Below, piece after piece: positions 1 to 6,648 of a stretch of 13,977 nucleotides of DNA (its first letter is position 1; every line of letters begins with the position of its first letter). The stretch comes from JANYCD01 sp043738385 (GTDB lineage Bacteria > Pseudomonadota > Gammaproteobacteria > Burkholderiales > Rhodocyclaceae), in NCBI GenBank assembly GCA_043738385.1, contig JAYUGL010000157.1, positions 1-13,977 on the forward strand. The letters are read 5' to 3'. The position numbers and the translations under genes are program-made. The notes under the pieces are model-generated. The model saw only the letters and a list, made by a program, of their open reading frames with translations, was not told the DNA's origin and ran no database searches.

Positions 1-2
1 GT

Positions 3-233
3 GAACAGCCCCCTGCGCAACCCTTTGAGTGTGAACGACTTATTTGTGACGACAACCCAATGGCATTTACAAGGATCGATTGTCAACACACCCTAGGTCG
101 ACTTTATTGGGGGCAAGTGGTAGTCCTGATTGAGAAGCAGAAGGATTGGTCACTGATCGCTTGGTCCGATGACGAAAACGGCGTAGCTGTTCAAGGTTGG
201 GTTTTCTCCAGGTATTTGGGGAAATTCCGGTAA
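3..233 (+). CDS. SH3-like (SH3b) domain protein, C-terminal end only
   Basis: An open frame enters from the left edge (phase starts at base 3) and stops with TAA at 231-233, giving the last 76 residues of a protein whose start lies outside the window. The last ~45 residues read like a bacterial SH3 domain: L-x-W-G-Q-V-V-V-L, a charged turn followed by D-W-S-L-I-A-W, then G-W-V-F-S-R-Y-L at the very end, the usual closing strand of SH3b domains. Three cysteines precede the domain. SH3b domains usually bind peptides or cell-wall material and often sit behind a signal peptide or catalytic domain, neither of which is visible here, so no function can be given. It ends 7 bases before the 33-codon ORF and probably shares a transcript with the HEPN-like gene. 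Base composition is lower in GC than the genes after 1100. The SH3 assignment is by pattern only. Confidence 0.5.
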   Translation, partial: EQPPAQPFECERLICDDNPMAFTRIDCQHTLGRLYWGQVVVLIEKQKDWSLIAWSDDENGVAVQGWVFSRYLGKFR

Positions 234-240
234 GAGTTCT

Positions 241-342
241 ATGGCGCAAAATCATCAGCCCACAGAGCCTGCGGTAAAAACTGCGAAGACCGGAGATTCA
301 AAATGGGTGAATATCACGTCGCGCGTAGTGGAGAATATTTAA
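241..342 (+). CDS. Small hypothetical protein (33 aa)
   Basis: ATG at 241 opens a 33-codon frame ending with TAA at 340-342. The product is polar, with no cysteine, no membrane segment and no recognisable domain; its N-terminal half is rich in Q, P, T and K. A weak purine stretch (AAGAG, 232-236) precedes the ATG. Its stop overlaps the ATG of the next gene (TAATG), a usual sign of translational coupling. It may be a real small partner of the HEPN-like protein, a leader peptide, or simply spacer DNA that happens to be open. Nothing but position supports it. Confidence 0.3.
   Translation: MAQNHQPTEPAVKTAKTGDSKWVNITSRVVENI
330..333 (+). promoter_or_regulatory. Ribosome binding site of the HEPN-like gene
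   Basis: GGAG lies 8 nt before the ATG at 342 and supports that start. A competing GGAG at 292-295 lies 7 nt before an in-frame ATG at 303, so the start is not settled by the ribosome binding site alone. The 342 start is preferred because of the TAATG overlap and because the 13 extra residues do not look like part of the domain. Confidence 0.45.
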
Positions 343-1067
343 TGAACTGGGCCACCATCTTCAACAGGCTATTCGAGTTGATAGATCAGGACGGCACGCC
401 AAACTACTTCTCTGGACCGCGTTTCATGAGAAAGGTGCGCGAGGCTGATCCGTATTTCCCGACCTATCAACAGTTCATCGATCAGCGGCGCACATCCGTG
501 AAGAGCACAACCCGGCGGGATTACTACTACGACATCCTGCTTAGTTTTGATGAGGGTGCCCGCGTCGCACTGGTTCATTCAATCCTGAACGAACTTGATG
601 AAACCGCTACGAATAAAGCCGGCGAACTCAGAGCAATCCTTGGTGGTTCTGTTGCTGGGCCTGTCGCCGTCGTACCGAATCATGGCTGGAATGCTGGCCG
701 ACTTAACCAATATCTACAGGACATAGATCACTGCATTGTCACGGAGGATTACGCCCATGCCGTAGCCCTTGCCTACACCTGTTTAGAAGGATTCTACAAA
801 GCATTCGTGGCACAGTGCCTTCCGGGCCAACCCGTGGAAGGAGAGATCATCGCCCTCGCTAAGGGTATAAAGAAATACCTCGGCGAGACAATTGATTCTT
901 ACCCCGACGAAGCCCTCAGTATGGTGATGCACGTATCTCACACAGTTGACCGTGCCCGAAACAGATTCAGTGAAGCACATTTCGAGGAAGAGGCGGCGAG
1001 GTGGTTAGCAGTCTATGTACGTGATCTCGTTAACTCGCAAATCCGCCTGCTGCTTCACTTCTTCTGA
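342..1067 (+). CDS. HEPN / abortive-infection C-terminal-like protein
   Basis: This 241-residue soluble protein has no signal peptide or membrane segment. Residues 1-90 form one block (aromatic/basic, Y-F-S-G-P-R-F near 22-28). After a linker (~100-118), residues 119-241 look all-helical and end with the sequence R206-N-R-F-S-E-A-H213. This fits the R-(polar)-x4-6-H signature of HEPN domains, whose active members are metal-independent RNases in toxin-antitoxin, abortive-infection and CRISPR ancillary proteins. The second half also resembles the Abi_C family (RN...H followed by a long terminal helix). RNase activity and a defence role are inference. The stretch is lower in GC than the neighbouring housekeeping DNA, consistent with transfer. 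It overlaps the 33-codon ORF by one base and ends 40 bp before the convergent gpx. An alternative start at 303 would add 13 residues. The N-terminal domain was not recognised with confidence. Confidence 0.6.
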   Translation: MNWATIFNRLFELIDQDGTPNYFSGPRFMRKVREADPYFPTYQQFIDQRRTSVKSTTRRDYYYDILLSFDEGARVALVHSILNELDETATNKAGELRAILGGSVAGPVAVVPNHGWNAGRLNQYLQDIDHCIVTEDYAHAVALAYTCLEGFYKAFVAQCLPGQPVEGEIIALAKGIKKYLGETIDSYPDEALSMVMHVSHTVDRARNRFSEAHFEEEAARWLAVYVRDLVNSQIRLLLHFF

Positions 1068-1107
1068 CGTCCAATGACACCCGATACCCTGGATATCCGG
1101 GCGGTTC

Positions 1108-1590
1108 CTAAAGCAACCCCTCAATCACCTCAGCAAGCTCCTCCGGCTTGGTCGTCGGCGCATAGCGATCCACCACCCTGCCGTTGCGATCCACGAGGAA
1201 CTTCGTAAAGTTCCACTTGATGCCCTCGGTGCCCAGCACGCCCCTGGCCGCACTCTTGAGCACCCGGTAGACCGGATGCGTGTTGGCGCCGTTGACGTCG
1301 ACCTTGGCGAACATTGGAAACTTGACGTCGTAGTTCAATTGACAGAATTTTTGAATCTCCGTTTCGTTGCCGGGCTCCTGCGCGCCGAACTGGTTGCAGG
1401 GAAAGCCGAGCACGGCCAGTCCCTTGTCCTGGTATTTTTCATGCAGTTTTTCCAACCCGGCGTACTGCGGTGTGAAGCCGCACTTGCTGGCGGTGTTGAC
1501 GATCAGCAGCACCTTGCCGGCGTAGTCGCCCAGTCTGATGTCCTGGCCTTTGATGTCCAGCGCCTTGCAGTCGTAGAGTGAGGTTTCCAT
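1108..1590 (-). CDS. Glutathione peroxidase family protein (thiol peroxidase, BtuE/Gpx)
   Basis: The 160-residue protein has the normal length for a bacterial Gpx. It should reduce hydrogen or organic peroxides with glutathione or thioredoxin in the cytoplasm. The family's first motif is present around C37 (N-T-A-S-K-C-G-F-T), followed by G-F-P-C-N-Q-F-G-A-Q-E-P-G with catalytic Q71, and W126-N127 in W-N-F-T-K-F-L-V. Peroxidatic residue 37 is a normal Cys codon, not selenocysteine. C65 and C83 are further cysteines; C83 sits near the position of the resolving Cys in thioredoxin-dependent members, but that is uncertain. I chose the ATG at 1590 (GTGGA 7 nt upstream, N-terminus M-E-T-S-L-Y-D as usual in the family). 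An in-frame ATG at 1626 would add 12 residues without a ribosome binding site. It is transcribed away from the SDR gene and convergently to the HEPN-like gene. Confidence 0.93.
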   Translation of the reverse strand: METSLYDCKALDIKGQDIRLGDYAGKVLLIVNTASKCGFTPQYAGLEKLHEKYQDKGLAVLGFPCNQFGAQEPGNETEIQKFCQLNYDVKFPMFAKVDVNGANTHPVYRVLKSAARGVLGTEGIKWNFTKFLVDRNGRVVDRYAPTTKPEELAEVIEGLL

Positions 1591-1812
1591 GTTGGCGTCC
1601 ACGTGTGTTTTGATGGCTTGAATCATACGCGATGCTGGTGATGAATAAAGGGGGCGTTGACGGCGACGGAAGAATCGCCCCCGTGCCTGCAGAAGTTACA
1701 ATCCGGCATGCCCTGCCGCAAAGTTTTTCTAGCGCACAGGCGAGCCGCGCCGCCATTTCGAAGCGCCTCAGAATCAGAGCGCACACACCGATCCGCCACG
1801 GAGACACCGACC
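1591..1812. promoter_or_regulatory. Divergent intergenic region gpx / SDR, with a GC hairpin
   Basis: This 222-bp region must hold the promoters of both flanking genes. It contains an inverted repeat GGGGGCG (1650-1656) / CGCCCCC (1676-1682) with a 19-nt loop. A TACAAT at 1697-1702 would serve as a -10 box for the SDR gene, but I find no matching -35 box. GGAG at 1800-1803 is the ribosome binding site of the SDR, 9 nt before its ATG. No regulator site could be assigned. Confidence 0.35.
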
Positions 1813-2682
1813 ATGCCTTATCAATCGATCTACGCCCCGACGCTGTTCAAGGGACAAACCATCATCGTGACCGGCGGCGGCAGTGGCATCGGCCGCTGCG
1901 CCGCACACGAGCTGGCCGCGCTCGGCGCCAGCGTCGCCATCTGGGGCCGCACCGCGGAGAAGCTCGAAGCGGTGCGCAAGGAAATCGAGGAGGACGGCGG
2001 CAAGGTCAGCACCCATGTCTGCGACATCCGCGACGAAGCGCAGGTGATCGCCTGCGTCGATGCGGTGCTGGCGCAACATGGCCGCATTGACGGCCTGGTG
2101 AACAACGCCGGCGGGCAGTACCGCACGGCGTTGGACACCATCTCGACCAAGGGTTTCGAAGCGGTGGTGCGCAACAACCTCACTGGCGGTTTTATCGTGA
2201 TGCGCGAGGTTTATCTGCGCTGGATGAAACAGCACGGCGGTTCCATCGTCAACATCATCGCGGACATCTGGCACGGCTGGCCCGACTACGGACATTCCGC
2301 CGCGGCGCGCGGTGGCATGTTCACGTTGAGCGAGACAGCGGCCTGCGAGTGGGCGGTATCGGGTGTGCGGGTGAACACGGTGGCGCCGGGCGGTATTGCC
2401 TCCAGCGGCTTTGATACCTATACGCCGGAAGCGAAGCAGAAGATTCGCGAGTACCCGCCCACCGTGCCACTGCAACGCTACGGCACCGAGGCTGAACTGT
2501 CGGCGGCCATCGTGTTTTTGCTGTCGCCGGGCGCGGCGTATATCACCGGTTCGTGCATTCGCGTCGATGGCGGCACGCCCAACGCGCGCGGCACGTGGAA
2601 GCTGCAACCGCACAACAACAGCAAGCCTTTCGAGGGCTTCCACCGCGCCGCGCGGCCCAAGATGCTCGACGAGAAGATCTGA
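1813..2682 (+). CDS. SDR oxidoreductase, PECR / citronellol dehydrogenase-like
   Basis: A 289-residue short-chain dehydrogenase/reductase. The Rossmann nucleotide motif T-G-G-G-S-G-I-G is at 20-27 and N-N-A-G at 97-100; the C-terminal L-L-S-P-G-A-A-Y-I-T-G-S and V-D-G-G are classical. The usual Tyr-x3-Lys pair is absent: the stretch around 161-167 reads H-S-A-A-A-R-G, so Ser162 and Arg166 occupy those positions. The same pattern occurs in peroxisomal trans-2-enoyl-CoA reductase and bacterial AtuB/AtuG-type enzymes of citronellol breakdown. The N-terminus (Y-x-S-I-Y-x-P-x-L-F) and the end (G-F-H-R-A) also fit the latter as I remember them. The substrate is thus probably an enoyl-CoA or a terpenoid/aliphatic alcohol or aldehyde, but the exact one is open. 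The ATG at 1813 has GGAG upstream; a longer frame from 1657 runs through the control region and is not credible. It converges on the PQQ dehydrogenase. Confidence 0.88.
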   Translation: MPYQSIYAPTLFKGQTIIVTGGGSGIGRCAAHELAALGASVAIWGRTAEKLEAVRKEIEEDGGKVSTHVCDIRDEAQVIACVDAVLAQHGRIDGLVNNAGGQYRTALDTISTKGFEAVVRNNLTGGFIVMREVYLRWMKQHGGSIVNIIADIWHGWPDYGHSAAARGGMFTLSETAACEWAVSGVRVNTVAPGGIASSGFDTYTPEAKQKIREYPPTVPLQRYGTEAELSAAIVFLLSPGAAYITGSCIRVDGGTPNARGTWKLQPHNNSKPFEGFHRAARPKMLDEKI

Positions 2683-2683
2683 G

Positions 2684-2701
2684 CATCCGGGCAACCGGAT
2701 G
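2684..2701. terminator. Bidirectional hairpin between SDR and PQQ dehydrogenase
   Basis: A perfect stem CATCCGG (2684-2690) / CCGGATG (2695-2701) with a GCAA tetraloop fills the 25-bp gap between two convergent stop codons. The position suits a shared terminator. There is no T-run on either side, so classical intrinsic termination is not proven; it may instead stabilise the 3' ends. Confidence 0.55.
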
Positions 2702-2707
2702 ACTGAT

Positions 2708-4804
2708 CTACTGGGCGGGTGTCGGGGCGACACTTCCCGCCTTCTCGCGCGCAATATCGGCAACGAGATCCTGCGTACGGCGGATGATGTACTGGTGCAC
2801 CGCCTCAATGTCGGCCGCGTTCAATGTGCCGGCAAAGCCCGGCATGCCGCGATCGGCATAGATGCCACCGACAATGCCATTGAAGATCTTGTGCTTGTCC
2901 GGACTCAGGTAACGCAGATCCGGAATCACGCCGCCACCGAGGGCACTCAGCCCGTGACAGGCGCCGCAGAAACCATTGAAGATTTGTCGACCGTGATCGA
3001 GCGTGGCTGTATCAGCGGTGAACGGCGGCAGATCGCCCGATGGCAGTACCGGCATCAGCTTGCGCGGCGGCAGCGTGGCCTTGCCGCCAAGTTTGAAGGT
3101 AAGGATGCGCGCGTCGCTTTGCACCTTGGCGCGCTGCGCGATGCCGCCCAGCGTCAGCGCGAACGAGCCGCCCCAGCCGGCCATGAAGGTCACGTACTGT
3201 TCACCACCGGCCTCAAACGTCACCGGCCCGGCCATGACGCCGGTGTTGGCCTCGGCCTGCCACAGCGTCTCGCCGGTGTCGGCGCGATAGGCCATCACCT
3301 GACCCTGCGCCGTGCCCTGGAACACCAGGTTGCCGGCGGTGCTGAGCGTGCCGCCGTTCCAGATGCCGGGATAGGCGTGCGACCACGCAGGCTTGTTGGT
3401 GACTGGATTCCAGGCGATGAGCTCGCCGGTGTATGAACTCGCGATGGCGTTCAGTTGCTCGCTGCTCTCGGGGAACGCGAAGGTCTTCATGCCGAGGTTC
3501 CATTGCCCCTCTTTCCACTTCGCGGTGTTGTCCGGGTCGTAGAGCCCGACGGTGTGTTGCGCCGGAAGGTAGACCAGACCGGTGAGCGGGCTGAACGACA
3601 TCGGTTGCCAGTTGTGCGCGCCGATCGGACTGGGGCTGATCAACGCCGGCCCGTTCTTCGGCCAGTCGGCCTCCGCGGTTTCCACCGGGCGGCCGGTCTT
3701 CATGTCGACATGGGTGGCCCAGGTGCTGGGCACGAACTTCTCGGCGGAGAGCAGTTCTCCGGTGGCGCGATCTATCACATAGAAGAACGAATTTTTTGGC
3801 GCCTGCATCAGCACCTTGCGCAGCTTGCCGCCGATCTCCAGATCGGCCAGCACGATGGGCTGCGTCGCAGTGTAGTCCCAGGTGTCACCCGGCGTGGTCT
3901 GGTAGTGCCAGACGTATTCGCCGGTGTCGGGACGCAGCGCGATGATGGATGACAGGTACAGGTTGTCGCCATGGCCTTCGCTGCGGATCTGACGATTCCA
4001 CATCGAGCCGTTGCCGGTGCCGACGTAGAGCAGATCGAGCTCGGGATCGTAGGCCATCGAATCCCAAGGCGTGCCACCGCCTCCGCCGCCTTCGTTCCAC
4101 CATTTGTCGCCGAACCAGGTGGCGCGCGCCTTCGCCATCGCCGCGTTTTCCGGCGGCAGCTTCGGATCACCGGGCACGGTGAAAAAGCGCCAGCGCAGCT
4201 TGCCGGTTTCACTGTCGTAGGCAGACAAATAACCGCGCATGCCGAGTTCGGCGCCGCCGTTGCCGATGATCACCTTGCCCTTGACGATGCGCGGCGCACC
4301 GGTGATGGTGGTGCTGCGATGGTGGTCGATCACCGTATCCACCGACCAGCCTGGTTTGCCGGTCGCTGCATCCAGCGCCACCAGACGACCGTCGAACACG
4401 CCGACATAGACGCGCCCCTTCCACACCGCGACACCGCGATTGACGACGTCGCAACAGCCCATCTTGCCGGCGTCGCGTTTGACCTTGGGATCGTATTTCC
4501 AAAGCAGCTTGCCGCTGCGCGCATCCAACGCGTAGACCATGCTGAAGGCACCGGTGGTGTACATCACGCCATCGACCACGATGGGGGTTGCCTCGACGCC
4601 GCGATCAACATCGAGCTTGTAGCTCCAGGCAAGTCCCAACTCTTTTACGTTGTCGGCGTTGATTTTTTTCAGCGGGCTGAAGCGCTGCTCACCATAGGTG
4701 CGCCCGGTGCTCATCCAGTTGCCGGGCTCGCGGTCGGCGTTGATGATGCGTTTGCCATCCACCTTCGCCGGAGACACAGCAATGGTATTACCAACACCCA
4801 ACAT
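2708..4804 (-). CDS. Quinohemoprotein (PQQ, cytochrome c) alcohol dehydrogenase, type II
   Basis: This periplasmic enzyme oxidises alcohols with PQQ and passes electrons to a fused cytochrome c domain. Counting from the ATG at 4804 (698 residues), an eight-bladed propeller domain contains the vicinal pair C117-C118 (M-G-C-C-D), E186 in G-G-A-E, N265 in G-T-G-N-G-S, and catalytic D310 in G-D-T-W-D-Y. Residue 312 is Thr, not the Asp that marks lanthanide-dependent relatives, so a calcium enzyme is expected. The C-terminal domain has heme motif C-G-A-C-H at 613-617 and a likely Met ligand at 654 (R-G-M-P). The ATG at 4804 sits within a hydrophobic stretch. Reading upstream in frame gives K-P-D-L-S-K, a hydrophobic core, and a signal-peptidase-like A-V-S-P-A, so the true start is probably near 4849 at a non-standard codon. 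No PQQ biosynthesis or partner gene is adjacent. Confidence 0.93.
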   Translation of the reverse strand: MLGVGNTIAVSPAKVDGKRIINADREPGNWMSTGRTYGEQRFSPLKKINADNVKELGLAWSYKLDVDRGVEATPIVVDGVMYTTGAFSMVYALDARSGKLLWKYDPKVKRDAGKMGCCDVVNRGVAVWKGRVYVGVFDGRLVALDAATGKPGWSVDTVIDHHRSTTITGAPRIVKGKVIIGNGGAELGMRGYLSAYDSETGKLRWRFFTVPGDPKLPPENAAMAKARATWFGDKWWNEGGGGGGTPWDSMAYDPELDLLYVGTGNGSMWNRQIRSEGHGDNLYLSSIIALRPDTGEYVWHYQTTPGDTWDYTATQPIVLADLEIGGKLRKVLMQAPKNSFFYVIDRATGELLSAEKFVPSTWATHVDMKTGRPVETAEADWPKNGPALISPSPIGAHNWQPMSFSPLTGLVYLPAQHTVGLYDPDNTAKWKEGQWNLGMKTFAFPESSEQLNAIASSYTGELIAWNPVTNKPAWSHAYPGIWNGGTLSTAGNLVFQGTAQGQVMAYRADTGETLWQAEANTGVMAGPVTFEAGGEQYVTFMAGWGGSFALTLGGIAQRAKVQSDARILTFKLGGKATLPPRKLMPVLPSGDLPPFTADTATLDHGRQIFNGFCGACHGLSALGGGVIPDLRYLSPDKHKIFNGIVGGIYADRGMPGFAGTLNAADIEAVHQYIIRRTQDLVADIAREKAGSVAPTPAQ

Positions 4805-4863
4805 AAACAGGAGCAGGCATACGCCGATCTTCGACAGGTCAGGTTTTATGATCGCACTCCCTT
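4805..4863 (-). promoter_or_regulatory. Likely true translation start and RBS of the PQQ dehydrogenase
   Basis: On the minus strand AAGGGAG (4863-4857) is followed after 7 nt by ATA (4849-4847), then AAA CCT GAC. From there the frame runs without a stop into the annotated ATG and supplies the basic n-region and first half of the hydrophobic core of a signal peptide. No ATG, GTG or TTG exists in this frame between the upstream TGA (4915-4913) and 4804. ATC (4852-4850) is the other option, only 4 nt from the ribosome binding site. The start codon is therefore either rare (ATA/ATC) or a mutated or misread ATG. Confidence 0.5.
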
Positions 4864-5079
4864 GGATTGCGGTTCGACTGTACTTGCCAATGAAAGCCTG
4901 CGACGCAGATTTTCAATGATTGTGACAGCCACCGCGATGGGCAAGTTTAACCCGATTGCACGTTTCCTATCGCCGTCCGACATGGTTGGGTGAGACGAGA
5001 GCTCTTTGAAAATATCATCTGATGCGCTGATCGTTGTATATTTTGCAACATACCCCTGTAGTCACATGAGTAAAACAAT
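4864..5079. promoter_or_regulatory. Divergent intergenic region PQQ dehydrogenase / exonuclease III
   Basis: About 215 bp between divergent genes that must contain both promoters. It is richer in A+T than the flanks, especially 5003-5078. TTGAAA (5006-5011) and TATATT (5037-5042) are visible, but their spacing (25 nt) does not make a standard promoter. I see no convincing operator or small gene. Confidence 0.3.
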
Positions 5080-5844
5080 ATGCGCATCGCCACGTGGAAC
5101 GTCAATTCACTGAAAGTTCGCCTGCCACATGTGCTGGAGTGGCTGGCGATCGAAAGACCGGATGTGCTCTGTCTGCAAGAGACCAAGCAGGAGGACAAGG
5201 TGTTTCCTTACGCCGAGCTGGAGGCGGCCGGTTACCGCGCGATTCATAACGGGCAGAAAACCTACAACGGCGTCGCCATCCTCAGCCTCGGCGAAATGAC
5301 CGACGTGCTACGCGACATACCGGATCTGGATGATCCGCAGAAGCGCGTCATCGCCGCCACCGTGGATGGCGTACGCATCATCTGCGCCTATATTCCGAAC
5401 GGGCAGGCGATCGATTCGGATAAGTATCAATACAAGCTGCGCTGGCTTTCCTTCCTGCAACGCTGGTTAAAGGAAGAACTGGCGCGCACTCCGAAGCTCG
5501 CGTTGCTGGGTGACTACAACATCGCACCGGACGATCGCGACGTGCACGATCCAGTGGCGTGGAAAGATCAAGTGCTCTGCTCCGAGCTGGAGCGCGAGGC
5601 ATTTCGCAACATGGTGAGCCTCGGCCTCGTTGACTCCTTCCGCCTGTTTGATCAGGCGGAGCGCAGTTTCAGCTGGTGGGACTACCGGATGATGGGCTTC
5701 CGCCGCAACCTGGGGTTGCGTATCGACCACATCCTTCTCTCAGCTCCGCTCGCAGAGCGTTGCACGATCTGCCGCATCGACAAGACGCCCCGTAAACTCG
5801 AACGACCTTCGGATCACGCGCCGGTGATTGCCGAGTTCTCCTGA
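5080..5844 (+). CDS. xth: Exodeoxyribonuclease III
   Basis: A 254-residue AP endonuclease / 3'-5' exonuclease of the endonuclease-exonuclease-phosphatase fold, acting in base excision repair in the cytoplasm. The signature residues are all present: N7 in W-N-V-N-S, metal ligand E34 in L-Q-E-T-K, catalytic D145 and N147 in G-D-Y-N, D216-H217 in R-I-D-H, and D245-H246 in S-D-H-A-P. Length and start (M-R-I-A-T-W-N-V-N-S) are typical, and an in-frame TAA at 5071-5073 rules out a longer protein. The ribosome binding site is weak. Its last 31 bp overlap the 3' end of rsmA on the other strand, so the two transcripts are antisense there. Confidence 0.96.
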   Translation: MRIATWNVNSLKVRLPHVLEWLAIERPDVLCLQETKQEDKVFPYAELEAAGYRAIHNGQKTYNGVAILSLGEMTDVLRDIPDLDDPQKRVIAATVDGVRIICAYIPNGQAIDSDKYQYKLRWLSFLQRWLKEELARTPKLALLGDYNIAPDDRDVHDPVAWKDQVLCSELEREAFRNMVSLGLVDSFRLFDQAERSFSWWDYRMMGFRRNLGLRIDHILLSAPLAERCTICRIDKTPRKLERPSDHAPVIAEFS

Positions 5845-6611
5845 GACTCCACAAGCTTGTTGGCAATACGCACATAGTCGTCGACGCCGAGTTCTTCGGC
5901 ACGCGCAGTAGGTTTGATACCCAAGGCAACCAGCGCTTGTTCACTGATGACTTCGCGCAGGGTGTTGCGCAGCATTTTGCGGCGCTGTGAAAATGCAGCG
6001 GTAACGACTTTTTGCAGCACGGCCTCGTCGCGTGCCTGAAGTTCGGCGGCAGGCTTGGGCATCATCCGCACAATGGCGGAGTCGACTTTGGGTGCAGGGT
6101 TGAAAGCGCCGGGCGGCACGATGAACAGACGTTCCATGTGGAAGCGGTATTGCAGCATCACCGACAAGCGCCCGAATTCTGATCCGCCCGGATCAGCGAC
6201 CATGCGATCGACGACTTCCTTTTGCAGCATGAAGTGCATGTCACGCACTTTGGGTGCAAAGCCGGCGAGGTGAAACAGCAGCGGGGTCGAGATGTTGTAA
6301 GGCAGATTGCCCACTACGCGCAGGTCGCTGCCCAGCTTGCCGAAATCGAAGGTGAGCGCGTCGCCTTCGTGAATCGTTACTTTTTCCGGGGGGAAGCGCT
6401 CGTGCAAACCTGCGATCAGGTCACGATCAATCTCGATCACGTGCAGATGATCCAGTCTGGCGAGAAGCGGCTCGGTCAATGCGCCCAGACCGGGCCCAAT
6501 CTCCACCAAATGATCGAGGCGCTGCGGTGCGATGGCGTCGACAATATTTTTGATGATGCCATCCGACACCAGAAAATTTTGTCCGAAGCGCTTGCGAGGT
6601 ATGTGTTTCAT
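5814..6611 (-). CDS. rsmA: 16S rRNA (adenine1518-N6/adenine1519-N6)-dimethyltransferase
   Basis: RsmA (KsgA) dimethylates two adjacent adenines in helix 45 of 16S rRNA late in 30S assembly, using S-adenosylmethionine. The 265-residue product opens with the family signature K-R-F-G-Q-N-F-L (residues 7-14), has SAM motif E-I-G-P-G-L-G at 37-43 and catalytic N-L-P-Y-N-I-S at 102-108, then L-Q-K-E-V-V-D-R-M. The ATG at 6611 has GGAG 4 nt upstream; a GTG at 6629 would add six residues that do not match the family. It is the last gene of the lptD-surA-pdxA-rsmA block, 37 nt after pdxA. Its tail overlaps xth convergently by 31 bp. Confidence 0.97.
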   Translation of the reverse strand: MKHIPRKRFGQNFLVSDGIIKNIVDAIAPQRLDHLVEIGPGLGALTEPLLARLDHLHVIEIDRDLIAGLHERFPPEKVTIHEGDALTFDFGKLGSDLRVVGNLPYNISTPLLFHLAGFAPKVRDMHFMLQKEVVDRMVADPGGSEFGRLSVMLQYRFHMERLFIVPPGAFNPAPKVDSAIVRMMPKPAAELQARDEAVLQKVVTAAFSQRRKMLRNTLREVISEQALVALGIKPTARAEELGVDDYVRIANKLVESQENSAITGA

Positions 6612-6648
6612 CGTGCTCCGGAACCACACTTACTGTCTGATGCCAGCC

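Noticed and set aside
1657..1812. N-terminal extension of the SDR by 52 residues
   Set aside because: It passes through the promoter hairpin, while the ATG at 1813 has GGAG upstream and a family-like N-terminus.
1774..2808. 344-codon frame on the minus strand
   Set aside because: It is antisense to the SDR gene, has an Arg/Ala-rich product without motifs, and crosses the convergent hairpin into the next gene.
2396..3436. 346-codon plus-strand frame
   Set aside because: It starts inside the SDR in another frame and continues antisense to the PQQ dehydrogenase; no domain or ribosome binding site.
3971..4993. Long open frame (340 codons) on the plus strand
   Set aside because: It is antisense to the PQQ dehydrogenase, whose family motifs are unmistakable; long opposite frames are expected in GC-rich genes. 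The product shows no domain.
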